A DNA stretch of 64,000 nucleotides, from the NCBI GenBank assembly GCA_007922225.1, contig ML679958.1, positions 59,916,862-59,980,861 of the forward strand, given 5' to 3'. The position numbers and the translations under genes were made by a program. The stretch comes from Emydura subglobosa. Taxonomy: Eukaryota; Chordata; Testudines; Chelidae. Positions 45,987 through 56,695 of the stretch are shown piece after piece (within the stretch, counting starts at the first letter, position 1; every line of letters begins with the position of its first letter). A model generated the notes under the pieces. The model was not told the DNA's origin and did no database searches. It saw only the letters and a program-made list of their open reading frames with translations.

Positions 45987-46059
45987 CCAGTAAACTCATT
46001 GGGCTAACTATACTTCCTGACATTTACTGTTTGCTGTACAGTATGCTTAAAAGAAAATC

Positions 46060-46190
46060 ACTGTAAGGTGATGCAGCATGGTCTAGTAGACTGAGCATTG
46101 ACCTGGGAACCAGGAACTCCTGATCACATCTATGAGCATTGCTCTTAATTCACTTATAGTGACTTAAGCAAGTCACATAGGACTTGATTT
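46060..46190 (+). mobile_element. MIR/CORE-SINE
   Basis: CAGCATGGTCTAGTAGACTG and GCATTGACCTGGGAACCAGG correspond to the tRNA-derived head of MIR-type SINEs (A-box/B-box region), and GACTTAAGCAAGTCACATAG to the CORE region TGGGCAAGTCACTTAGG. Old and diverged. The L2-like 3' end is missing. Confidence 0.75.
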
Positions 46191-46397
46191 TCGAAAATAC
46201 AGTGGCACAAGATGTGCCTAATTTGTACCGGCAGTTACCAGGATTCCATGCACAAACTGGTCATTTGTATGTGCAAATAGCTAGTCAGACATAGTCTGAG
46301 CTGTGACTTGCATTAACAGCTGGATCAGTTCCTCGTGGTGAGTGGGATTCATGCCTTGGAAGCAACTGGCAGTTTCATTTACTGAGTTGGCGGGCTA

Positions 46398-46649
46398 AGA
46401 GCACATCCACATGGGAAGGACAGACAAGTTATCCCACAGTACATTTATGAATAAATCCACAGAGCATTGCAGCTTAGTACGGCGCTAAGAATCATGGGAT
46501 AGGCTGCCAGAAGTCCAGCCCACCACATAGGCTAGTGCAGCACTGGTGTGGACACAGCCACATGAATCTGGCCTGGGTAGAATTTCACATTGGGGATGCT
46601 TCACCTGGACTAGGTAAGCCTGGGCTCATTTTGTAGTGAAGACATATCC
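46398..46649. mobile_element. Harbinger-type MITE
   Basis: Right end GTGAAGACATATCC followed by TTA (46650-46652); left end AGAGCACATCCACATGGG after CTA. Ends pair imperfectly as ..CACATCCACAT and GGATATGTCTTCAC. The interior has TACGGCGCTAAGAATCATGG, typical of this MITE type. Confidence 0.55.
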
Positions 46650-46652
46650 TTA

Positions 46653-47670
46653 GTGTAAACAACTCTTTGTGTAATCTTGGTTATGGGGCTATTTCTGATG
46701 TAAATCGTTTTCAGTATTAAAAGTTGAGGAAACCAAATGTGTGTGGATTGTAGATAATTTTGGGATGAAAATGAATTACCTTAAAATGAACTACATCTGA
46801 AAAGTATGTCATTCTCTAACAGAACCATTATACAAATGGAGTTGTAGTGTAGTGTGTCTTGGACCATTTATGACAAAGGGTACAAGTTGTCATTATTTCT
46901 GTACATGCTATGGTTAGGGCAATATCTACAAAATAAGGAATCATTAGATGTGGTCTAGATGGTTTTTTTTTAAATCTGACAAAACAAAGATTCTAGAATT
47001 TCTTCTTTAACAATTATGCCTAGATTGACAACAGTGGGCTGCAGTTTGCCAAAACCTGTAGAAAAATCAGGGTAAACCGGTCACTTTGCTGTGTTGCTAT
47101 GCATGCACATTCCACGCCTTATAATTGATAGATGAGACAGATAGAACAAGAAAATCAAAATCGATAAACTCGCCAGAATTTATTGAACACAATGGATGAC
47201 AAACATCCCCTCAGAACTATAATAACAAATTGGCAGTAATGTGCTCATGTTGGATTCCAGCATCTGGGTTTAAATGCAGCACAGGATCCTGCATTCTGTT
47301 AATGACATTTCATTGTTTTTTTCCCTCTGATAGCGTATTGTTCGTTTCCTTGTTTCTTAACAGAGTACTCACATGTGTGAGTCAAAGAGGAAAGGTTTGG
47401 GTTTGTCCTATGATCATAAGCAAGATATGTGGGAGGTCTGCATGGTAGTCTGAGTCTCAACTGTTGGCAACTCTGCTTTGGGGATACCTCAGTCATCGTG
47501 TTTTGTGTTCCCAAGAACAAAACCAAAATCACCTATGCCTTTGGTTTGGAATTCACTATGGATAATTTTATGGTTTCCCCTGCTCATGTGTGATAGACTT
47601 TTCCCCTTTAAATAATTTATGCCTTGATTTTCCGACTCTAAGCAAAATAAAATAAAATCCTGAAACCCCC
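46653..47670. other. No recognised feature
   Basis: AT-rich; no informative frame. Confidence 0.35.
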
Positions 47671-48445
47671 TGTAACAGGGCACTCACCTCTTGCCAGTGC
47701 CTCCTGTCATCTGAGTGTGATGCTGCAACCTCTTTTCACCCGATTCTGGTGCGCTCTGTAGATTGTGGGCCTCATAGATCAGTTCACAGTGGCTCAGTAC
47801 TCCAGTTAAGTCACACAATCCACAGATGAATAGAAGAACCCCTTCTGGGGTAACAAAGTTCAACAAATAATTGACCCTCACCAAGGTCTTCAGCCCCAGC
47901 TCTGTGCCTGTTTAAATTCCACCCCCTTTCTTGGGCTTTTAGTAAAGAGCCTTGTCCCCTTTTCGGGACTTCCCCATTGGCTGGTGGGGGGATCTGGGTC
48001 CATCCACTACTCTGGGTCACAGCCCAGGAACCCTACACACAGCAGCAGCATACATCTTCCCTCAGTTTGCTGCTGTTATTCCCTGAGCCTTTTCCCATGT
48101 AGCCACTTTCTCTTCACCCTGACCTCAGGGCTGAACTTTTCAAATCCTCTTCCTCCTCACTGAAGGCCAGTATCACCAGAACCCTTCTTCTGGGTCTCTT
48201 CTTGAGGTCCTGTGACCAGCAACAAGCACCCTTCCTTGCTCCTCTAGTACCAGCCAGGAACTGACCTGCTCAGGCCCTGTAGTTCCTTTTAACTGAGACT
48301 GCTGGACTCTGATTGGCTGCTTCCCTGCAGCCTTTCTAGGCAGGCCTGGAGAACCCACCTTCACTGCTCCTTTCCTGGGGCAGGATGTGGTAGGATAGTG
48401 AGGCCTACAGCAGGGACCTCAAAGGGCCTGGTACCCCCCATCACA
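47671..48445 (-). mobile_element. Solo LTR, 775 bp, minus orientation
   Basis: On plus it begins TGTAACAGGGCACTCACC and ends CCCCCCATCACA; on minus TGTGATGGGGGGTACC to CCTGTTACA. Flanks are CCCCC (47666-47670) and CCCTC (48446-48450), a 5-bp duplication with one change. On minus, CAGCCAATCAG (CCAAT box, about 48308-48318) lies upstream of GTTAAAAGGAAC (TATA-like, about 48286-48297), which sets the minus orientation. No internal viral genes. Confidence 0.65.
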
Positions 48446-48450
48446 CCCTC

Positions 48451-49475
48451 GATTCATCAAAACCACAACACACAGGAGCAAACAGGAACCCAGCCCCCAG
48501 CATTACCCAACTGCACCTAGTGTTATGAAATTATTCATCCCTAAGCATAGCCTGAGCACTTAGTAGAACAGCTCCATCATTTGCCCAAATACATGTAAAA
48601 GCATTCAGTAAACCAGAGCACAGCATTGCCAGTAATGTGCTCAGCCCTATACAAATCTCAGAGGAGAGATGGGCTCATCCCCCAAATAGTCTAGGGCTAA
48701 ATTCTCTTCTGGTGTAACTGGGTGCACTTCCATTGACTTCAGTGGAGCTACATCAATTTACATCAACAAAGAATTTGGTCCTAAGAATCCCAGAAGGGTC
48801 ATACAATTGGCTTTTGGGGCTCTGAGAGCTGACCATGACAGCGTAAGAGCTGAGTGCTAAGTGATACTTAGCCAAAGCCTGTTTTGCTCCATAGGACATC
48901 CAAAGAAAAGACAACTATTAAGTGAGAAGATGTGAACGTGAGGGAATTTGACTTAGAGGGCAAGTGGGAATCAGCTACTGCAATATGAAGCACATTGCAA
49001 ATACACTGTTTTCATTCGTGGTCTGGAAAGATTCCCATTGACTTCAGTGGGCTCTGGAACCGGCCTTTCCATAAGCAGGTTGGGTAGAATTAGATTTTTA
49101 AATAATTTCAGTGGCTAATATTTATGATTATTTTAAAGCATTTTTCAATGAATTTACATTTTCACAGTTGCAAGAAATTATGGGGGGAATCAAACAATGG
49201 GGAGGGGGTCAGAAAAATAATTATTTAATGACAGTAGATGCTGAGATTCAAAAAGTTAAAAGTTTTATAAATGTTAAAACATAAATGGTTAATGTCACAT
49301 GTCAACATATACAAAGTATCCTTGAACCAAACTCTAGTTCCCAACCAGCATTTTTCTTACTGTACCTATCTATACATTTCAATCACCATCGATGGACATA
49401 TTTTTAATTGGTTTGTGTGTGTACGGCGGAATCAATGTTTACTGATAAAAATCTAATCCTTCCAAGCATGCATAT
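48451..49475. other. No gene; two small sauropsid hairpin repeats
   Basis: 48695-48785 (GTGTAACTGGGTGCACTTCC, CATTGACTTCAGTGGAGCTA, CATCAATTTACATCA) and 49015-49060 (CCCATTGACTTCAGTGGGCT) are short common repeats. Otherwise anonymous. Confidence 0.4.
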
Positions 49476-49477
49476 AA

Positions 49478-49690
49478 TAATACCTAGTTCTTACGCAGCA
49501 CTGTTCATCAGTAGATCTCAAAGCACTTTATATAGCAGGTCATTATCATTATCCCTATTTTACAGATGGGGAAACGGAGGTGCCAAAAATTGACGTTACT
49601 TGCCCAATACCAGTGACAAAGTCAGGAAGAGAACCCAGGTCTCCTGCAGCCCAGCTAATGTACTAGCCACTTGGCCAGACTGCCTTATAT
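49478..49690 (-). mobile_element. MIR/CORE-SINE, nearly full length, minus strand
   Basis: On plus: TAATACCTAGTTCTTACGCA, CAGTAGATCTCAAAGCACTT, CATTATCCCTATTTTACAGA TGGGGAAACGGAGG, then AGAACCCAGGTCTCCTGCAG and CTAGCCACTTGGCCAGACTG. These are the reverse complements of the SINE's L2-like tail, CORE and tRNA-like head in order. This is the best-preserved SINE in the window. Confidence 0.87.
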
Positions 49691-50640
49691 GTTTACTGTA
49701 ATGAGTGCATGCAAAGACAGCACAAGCCATCTCCACTCCAACTGTTAGTAAAAGTTGCTAAAATATCATAGAACTTCAGTGACAGACTAAGAACGATATC
49801 TTGGTTCTGTAGTCATTGCCTAAGCCACCAGCCCACAGTATCTCCCAGAGAAGCTACTTAATCCCTCTACCTTAGCTAGTGCATGTGAAGTACATGGCTA
49901 ATGATAAGCGCTCTTTGAACAATTGACAACTTTTCTATGGGAAGTGAAAACCAAGAGGTTATTAGTTTTCAAAATATAAATTCTTGTAGTCTAAAATCAG
50001 CTTTGTTTTAACTGAAATCGAGGATGGTTCATGACAGCTAAAACAGCAGGTGGCCAAAGATCATTTCATTTTAAAGGGAGTTGACTAATTCTCTCCTGTC
50101 ACACTTGAAAGGTCTTGCAATATCAAACAGAGTGTAACTCTGAACGGCTGCATTACCCTTTGAGCTCTTGAATACTGAGATCTTCTCTCTTTTCATTTCA
50201 CGCAAAGTTCTTTTTACATTTCATGCACAACTTTCATATCATGCTTCTTAGGCGTTTCAGAAACAATCCTGCCCATTTGTATTATAGGGATTAATCTAGT
50301 TGCAAATACCAGATGTATCAATTCTCATTTATTCTGCCAAGAGAAATGCAGTAATATTCACGGCGTGAGTTCCAGTTAGAGATGTGTGAAAATAAAACAT
50401 GCCACATAAAAGAAAATGGGAGACATTTGCCATGTTGGCAGTGTTGTGGAAAGGGACAATATCAGATCAAGTTTTATAAAATGTGAAGGAAGATGAGTAG
50501 ACTTTGTCTAAACATACAAGGCCAGATCCCCAGCCCCACTCTGGTTGTTTAGCACTATTATGGCAAAACAAACAATACTAAAGCCTATTTAATTGGCCCT
50601 TTGAAGCTTCATCCTGTATAGCCACCATCACAGCATCCTC
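49691..50640. other. No recognised feature
   Basis: AT-rich anonymous DNA. Confidence 0.35.
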
Positions 50641-50679
50641 TCCCCACTTCCCCCATGGCCTCTTAGTCATGTTGCATTT

Positions 50680-51010
50680 CCAGGAGACATGGGACATAGT
50701 CAGGGAATCCCTATATCCCAGCAATCACTGGGTGCCAGAATGGCCCTGAGGGTTGCTCACTGGCCTCCTATTGGAGCTGGCCAAAATGGCCATCCACCAG
50801 ATCAGGAGGGGGAAGCTCACCAGGGAGTGGGGCAGATGAGGGAGGAATGTTCTGCGACTGTGAGACCTGTTTTCATTCCCTCATCATGTCATGTCTCTTG
50901 GCAGACTTCCTCTGGAGGGGTGGGGAATTCACTGACCCTTTGGACTCCACTGAGTTCTCTGCCCAGTGCCCCATCTGGAACCCTGATTTTCAGCCTATGA
51001 CATGCACTAC
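50680..51010 (+). pseudogene. Possible LINE (L1/Tx1-like) ORF2 C-terminal scrap
   Basis: One frame contains ELAKMAIHQIRRGKLTREWG followed by a stop, and another continues FLWRGGEFTDPLDSTEFSAQ with CPIWNPDF. This resembles the C-terminal end of L1/Tx1-like LINE proteins (LAKxAIxxxR followed by a tryptophan-containing tail), but I rely on memory of the general pattern and cannot test it. The region is GC-richer than its flanks. Alternatively it is anonymous sequence. Confidence 0.3.
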
Positions 51011-52826
51011 TGTTCCTGTTTTTGCATTTGTTGTCCCCTGAATTCAGTTGTGGTCTGGGGTTTGTAGTTCCTTTTCCTTAGTTAAGGGGGCAAGCCTTTA
51101 GTTTTGAGCAGGCCTAAGCCCAACTGTCCCAGTACCCTCTCTAGATATACACCATCCAACTTGGGCAACAGATGAAGTAGGGCTCTTCCAGACAAGTCTC
51201 CTTCACTCCGCAGCATTATTCATCCCAGAGCAGGTCCATCACATGCAGTGAATGAGTCAGTGGTCCTGTGGAGAAAATAGTATGTGATCATGTAATGAAA
51301 GACTGCATCACAATGCAGTAGCACAAGCGGGCTGAATTAAGGTTGCCTTTCCTTAGGTAATTAAGGAATTAAGGTAGTTTTTCCTAACTTTTGAATGCTT
51401 GACTTTTCAGCCTGGAGAATGCTGTGTTAATGTAGGCTTTTTGTGTGTAGTTTCCTAAGTTTTTAAAGAAGCAAACTGATAAAACATAAAAGCCATCATG
51501 TGGAATCATTTTGACACCCACATGGATCATCAATCCGGTTAGAAGCTTTAGATCCATGACACAGAGATCTACTATTTTCTGCACTTTCATCAATAGTTAG
51601 TGCTGAGCACTTCTTATAAACATTTTACATTAGCCACAAGTAGTTTAAGGAAATGTGTATATTTTTAGCTGCACCATACTGTAAAGAACCAAGAGGAAAT
51701 ATATTCATTTGCTAATAATGGAAATCAAGAGATGCTCTTAAAGGACAGATGGTGTCTACCTACAAAACAACAGTGCGGTAATTAAAGTAACCCTGCAGTG
51801 ACAGAGGGGCTAAATGGGCCTATAAATGTCAAAAACAGATAAACACTGTGCATTTGGCTTAAAAGCAGCTTCTTTGTGAGCCATATGGCTATGAGTGGAG
51901 TAGTGCTAATAATAGCTCTCAAAGTGAAGTGTGCTCAGAACAAAAGTCAACATCCTTCAAGGCCGAAAACTGTAGCCTAAAGAAGCTGAATTAGACTGCC
52001 AACAGTCTTGAAGGTAATTGTTATGTAAATGGAATAGAAATGGCGATGTGAATAAAAGTAGCATAAGCAAAAAGATGAGGTATTAATGCACTCCTGCTTG
52101 CCCAGCTCCTTCAGGTTCCCTTGTGTGGCATAGCAAGCTCACCACAAGTGAGCCCCCTTGTGTCCGGGGGTGAATGTTGCTTGTAGCTTCAGCTCAGTGG
52201 CCTCCTGCAGGCCATCTGCCTACTGCTGGATTTTTCATGGCGCATCCCTCCAACCAAGTGACACAAAGTTCTAAATCCCTTCTGGGACCACAAAGAGGTC
52301 CAACTGAAAGTCCAAGGAAACCTCTAAACCAATACGTCTTCCATCCTTCTCAGTCTCCAATGAAGTGTTCTTACTGGGCCTACCTCAAGCTTCTCCCCAC
52401 AGAGCCTATCCTGCTCCTGCAGAGTTCCTCCTCCTGTCACTTCTTGTGTAGCAGGTTCTCCCCCCCCACAACTGTCTCCCCTCCCTGGAGACTCCAGCAG
52501 CTTCACCTTCTGGCCTGGCTCAGGCCTCCCCCCCAGAAGGTACCCTAATCCTGGGGTTCCATCCTGCATGACAGTCCTACATTCTCTGCACTCTCCACAC
52601 TGAACTCCTTCAGTCTTCTTAGGCCCCAGGTGACTACGCACATCATCTAGCTCTGCCCCCTCTGGCCAGGAAGTAATCAATCAATCACCCCCCCAGGTGT
52701 GGAGCATGCCACTAATTGGTTTTTTTCCCCCCTTCTCTAGCAGGTGATGATGATTCACCCCATCACAGCAAGGCATTGCAGACATTTCAGAGCAGCAAGT
52801 GATAGGGACTGCATTATGGAGACATA
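51011..52826. other. No recognised gene
   Basis: 52090-52680 is C/T-rich and open on both strands (124 and 118 codons), without recognisable motif. It may be a further LTR or DNA element, but no ends pair. Confidence 0.35.
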
Positions 52827-53550
52827 GGGAATGTCTACCTTTAATCAGAGCTATGATTGCAGCATGCAGGGACATACTTGAGCTGGTGTTCATCTAGCTA
52901 GTGCGAGTACTAATAGCAGTGAATCCATGGCAGCACAAGCTTCAGTGAGGGCTCTACAAGCCCACCTGGGACACCGGGTACTTACCTGCAAAGTACCTCC
53001 CGGCTGCGGCAGCTTCTCTGCTAGGGTTGCCAACTTTGGAACATTTAAAAACCGGACACTCCAGCAGGAGAGCCAGAACCTCCCCTGCCCCACCTCTTCC
53101 CCCTGAGGCCCCATCTCTGCCCATGAGGCCTTGCCTCTGCCTCACCTCTTCCTCCCAAAACCCTGCCCCCGTTCACTCCTCTTCCCTCCTTCCCCATTGT
53201 TTGCTGCTCTACCGCTCCCCCCTCCCCTCTGCCTGGGTCGGGAGGGACTCACCTGCAGAGTCAGGGCTGGGAACTTCAGCTGCCCGATGCAGGTAGGAGG
53301 CAGCCTCGGCTGAGTAGGGGCTGGCGTGGATGATGACCTGGTGCATCCCCCTCTCTCCTGCCCGCAGTAACAGATTTTGGGTGTCCCTCAGTAGATGTGA
53401 CGAGACACTGTCAGGTCCCCTTTTGACCGATTTTCCAATCGAGAACCAGGCACCTGGCTATCCAAGTACTAGCATTAGCTAGATCAAAGCCAGCTTGGGT
53501 ATGTCTATGCATGCTCCAGTCACACCTCCAATGGCAGCATTGACATACCC
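52827..53550. mobile_element. Harbinger-type MITE, interrupted
   Basis: Left end GGGAATGTCTACCTTTAA, right end reverse-complemented GGGTATGTCAATGCTGCC, TTA on the right (53551-53553) and ATA on the left. The two halves contain matching inverted internal text: GTTCATCTAGCTAGTGCGAG (52889) and CTAGCATTAGCTAGATC (53468-53484). The element would be about 280 bases without the inserted repeat at 53021-53462. Confidence 0.72.
53021..53462. mobile_element. GC-rich DNA element inserted in a MITE
   Basis: Left end CTAGGGTTGCCAACTTTG with AAAAACCGGACACTCC just inside. The right end, reverse-complemented, reads GGATAGCCAGGTGCCTGGTT followed by CTCGATTGGAAAATCGGTC. The ends match only partly (AGGGTTGCCA vs GGATAGCCA). 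The middle is CCCTGCCCC/CCTCTTCC-rich. It sits between two halves of the MITE. Superfamily and exact target duplication not determined. Confidence 0.6.
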
Positions 53551-53553
53551 TTA

Positions 53554-54225
53554 ATGGAATGGAGTAAGCTAAGGGTGAAGTGGCAACTTTAACTGAGAGC
53601 CTACCAGTATTGTAAAACTGTCTCATATTTTATTTCCTTTTACATTTTTTAACAGCAACAGACTTTTGAATAAAGAAAAAGTCCATAATAATATATGAAG
53701 AATCATATGAGGCCTAATATAATGTGTGAATGGAATAATTGCACAAAATCACACTATAAAAATAGCCATGGCATTCAGCCTTTTCAAATGAACACAAATT
53801 CCAAGAGGGGCTTAAGTCCTCATTATAGAGTAATGACCTGCTAAGCTACCTTGCAAAAGCACGTGCACTCCAGTCACTAACAGGCTTATTTCAACCTGCC
53901 TCTAAGAAGTGCTGAGAAATCTTTCTTTTAAGCCTATACACCGAAAGCAGCAAACAAGAGTAATGAAATTGAAGAGTTCCACAGGCAATTGTTGGAGCCC
54001 ACAGATACTGCACCAGAATGCAATGTGCTGGTAATTACAGGAAGTTTCATATTTCATTGCTTATCTCCAGAGAAAGGTTGTTAATAAGAAAGTAATGGAT
54101 GGATTGAGAGAGATCAAATGAGAACACTGACCCTTTAAGTTCTTCTCTGATAATCTATTTGTTCTTACAAACACTCCACTTCAAGATTAAAGGGGGAAGA
54201 AATATAGACCTGCTCAACAAATCAT
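53554..54225. other. No recognised feature
   Basis: AT-rich anonymous DNA. Confidence 0.35.
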
Positions 54226-54229
54226 CACA

Positions 54230-54725
54230 CTGTTGGAAGTTTTGTCCAGTGGTTAGAAGGGACGGGAAGTAGCCCTTTTCCACTTTGCCTTGTGGCTTGG
54301 GGCAAATCTGTTAACCTCTCTCTGTCACGTATAAACTGGGATAATAATACACTGCTACCATACCAGGTGATGTCCTATTAATTAATGCACTAATCTGTAG
54401 CATATAGCTGTTGACTGGAGTACGGGCATCATGGATTTTAGTGCCCCAGACAGAACTCCAGAAGGGTGTGCAAGCAGAGTGTGTGCATGTTGCCCTGTCC
54501 CCTTGGGTTGCTAGGGAGTAGTCTTTGTGTTCCCTTGAGCTCAAGAACTACTAACATTCTTGGTCCTTGTGGGGGATGCATAATGGAGTGGAAAAGGCTC
54601 CTTGCACCTCTTTTCCCGCCTCCCCCTCGAATTCCCACGCTAGACCCACAGACAAGCTGGCCTTAATATTTGTAAAGCAATTTGAGGTACTTCCATGAGA
54701 GTTAGTACAGAAAAGCATTGTGCAT
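54230..54725 (+). mobile_element. MIR/CORE-SINE split by an unidentified insert
   Basis: Head and CORE: TCCAGTGGTTAGAAGGGACG, GGGGCAAATCTGTTAACCTC, GTATAAACTGGGATAATAAT, then CTATTAATTAATG at about 54376. The 3' part resumes at TTAATATTTGTAAAGCAATT TGAGGTAC (54662) as in the L2-like tail. About 270 bases between are unrelated and moderately GC-rich (54390-54660) and look inserted. No terminal repeats recognised for the insert. Confidence 0.7.
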
Positions 54726-55053
54726 GTAAACGGTGACAATTTAGCTGACATCAGTAGCTCCAATACTTATTTCAAAGCTGAAACTTCACCTCATCGATAT
54801 ATGAAATGATTATATTTGCTATTCAGAGAGAACTCAGATACTCAGATGAAGATATGAAATGGAAACTGGAGTCTTGCATAACACACGAAGAGGGAAGCAA
54901 ATGTATTAATAATGAACATTTTGGTCTTTTAAAGACATATCTTTGGCTTAGACCAAATTAGCTACAGAAAGAGAAGAAATGAGCATTTGCTGAGGTTTCA
55001 GATACTATTCCCAGGTAGAAAAACCAGCAGCATGATCACTGGGAGTCTGAAAG
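54726..55053. other. No recognised feature
   Basis: AT-rich spacer before the left end of Harbinger-2. Confidence 0.35.
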
Positions 55054-55269
55054 TGTGTCTGTTCTTGCAAGTGTACATAGTTACATGCTTATTCTTATGC
55101 CATAACTCCCTACTGTCCACATCTGAAGCCCTGAAGCATATTCCTCAAGGACAGTCTGGTGCATGAAAGCTAGCATGCATGAGGAGTGTGGGTATGCATA
55201 TGCCTCTACTGTGGCATGGTCCCAGACCCATTCTACAGTGCAGTATGAATGGGGACAAGGAGCGTATAG

Positions 55270-55893
55270 CAGGCCATAACAATGAGAGTCCTGTAGCACC
55301 TTAAAGACTAACAAATTTCTGCGGGCATAAGCTTTCATGGGCTGCAACCCACTTCGTCAGATGCATGAAGTGGAAATCACAGATAAGAGGTACATATATA
55401 TACATACAAGGGTAAGAAACATAACAACGGGGAGGGCAAGTGTTAATAAAGTTAAATGAGGCCTATTCACAACCATTGATTAGAAGGTGAGAATGTGTGA
55501 ACAGTGACAATTACTTCTTGTAATGAGATAACCATTCCAAGTGCCTATTCAGACCCAGTCTGATTGTGTCAAGTTTGCATACGAGTTCCAGCTCTGCAGT
55601 TTCTTGCTGAAGTCTGTTTTTGAAGATTTTTATTTTTTTTTTTTAAGAATGACGACTTTCAAGTCAGCTACAGAGTGTCCTGGGAGATTGAAATGCTCTC
55701 CTACTGGTTTATGGATGTTACCATTTTTTATGTCTGATTTGTGTCCATTTATTCTTTTGCATAGTGACAGTCCAGTTTGGCCAATGTACATGGCACAGGG
55801 GCATTGCTGGCACGTGATGCATATATTACATTAGTAGATGTGCAGGTGAATGAGCTCCTGATAGTGTGGTTAGGACCTGTGATCTCCACATAA
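55270..55893 (-). mobile_element. Penelope-like element, 3' segment with GIY-YIG endonuclease remnant
   Basis: On minus the segment first reads the block before the endonuclease, then SSFTCTSTNVIY, CQQCP and MYIGQTGLSLCKRINGHKSD. That is a GIY-YIG domain of the type fused to PLE reverse transcriptases, where NVIY and YIG are the signature. A single-base loss after NVIYA shifts the frame. Then come HKPVGEHFNLPGHSVADLKV and the tail RLGLNRHLEWLSHYK. The 3' end (CTTCATGCATCTGACGAAGT, then AAAGCTTATGCCCGCAGAAA and TTTGTTAGTCTTTAAGGTGC) lies at 55270-55370. The matching upstream segment lies next to it on the opposite strand. Confidence 0.87.
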
Positions 55894-56303
55894 CATTCTT
55901 AAAACTACAGTACCCAACTGGGGAGATGAAGAAACAAATTGACAGAGCCAGACAGGTACCCAGAAGTCACCTACTACAGGACAGACCCAACAAAGAAAAC
56001 AACGGAACATCACTGGCCATCACCTACAGCCCCCAGCTAAAATCTCTCCAATACATCATTAAGGATCTACAACCTATCTTAGAAGATCATTCCTCACTCG
56101 CTCAAGCCGTGGGAGAAGGACTATACTTGCTTACAGACAGCCCCCCAACCTGAAGCAAATACTCACCAGCAACCGTACACCATACAACAAGAACACTAAC
56201 CCAGGAACCTATCCCTGCCAACTCTGCCCGCACATCGACTCTAGTGACACCATCAGAGGTCCTAACCACATCAGCCACACCATCAGGAGCTCATTCACCT
56301 CAT
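55894..56303 (+). mobile_element. Penelope-like element, upstream segment in inverted orientation
   Basis: On plus the frame at 55866-56153 reads MKKQIDRARQVPRSHLLQDR followed by NGTSLAITYSPQLKSLQYII and KDLQPILEDHSSL. That is the linker between RT and GIY-YIG in PLEs (xxQIxRARxxPRxxLL ... xTYSPxLxxL). It continues to PPNLKQ-like text and TYPCQLCPHIDSSDTIRGPN (56200-56262), then HISHTIRSSFT, where it meets the sequence that starts the opposite-strand segment. The last 19 bases (56282-56300) are an exact reverse complement of 55844-55862. RT palm motifs are not included. Confidence 0.85.
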
Positions 56304-56497
56304 TCACCCACTGAGGAAGCCCCGTCTGAAGAGGAACCAGAATCTGGGGCCGGTAAATTAAAATACACATCCTGGAAATTCGCCCTCTTGTTCTGGTACG
56401 ACACACCTGAAACTGAAAATTCTCTATGTATTTGCTGATAATTAAGTGAGATTACAAACAAAAGGAAACAAAACAGTGAAGATACCTGACACCAAGC
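56304..56497. other. Harbinger-2 interior or unassigned
   Basis: Contains an acidic open frame (EEAPSEEEPESGAGKLKYTS WKFALLFWY) that continues by chance from the PLE segment. It may be a scrap of the Harbinger-2 accessory gene, but it lacks the SANT signature, so I do not assign it. Confidence 0.3.
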
Positions 56498-56687
56498 TGT
56501 GATACTGAGCCACAAAGGGTTAAGCCTTAGCTGGCGACTGACCCAAAATCAACCTTCGAAGACATGTAAGAAAAGTATTGAAATGGTAATTAGAGCCATT
56601 CCTTGTAGATAATTAGCCAATCCACGTTAATAGACAACAGTCTTTGAAATGCCGGTTTGTATTGTTAGAAATTAGATGTAACTACTA

Positions 56688-56695
56688 ATTATATT
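56688..56695. repeat. 8-bp target duplication ATTATATT, left
   Basis: Identical to 57611-57618, directly outside the hAT-like element. Eight bases is the hAT duplication length. Confidence 0.85.

Noticed and set aside
45607..45993. 128-codon plus frame
   Set aside because: It crosses the right end of a solo LTR and its target duplication, so it cannot be a conserved gene.
46060..46190. A functional tRNA gene in the MIR head
   Set aside because: The tRNA-like region is diverged, cannot form a complete cloverleaf by eye and is followed by CORE sequence.
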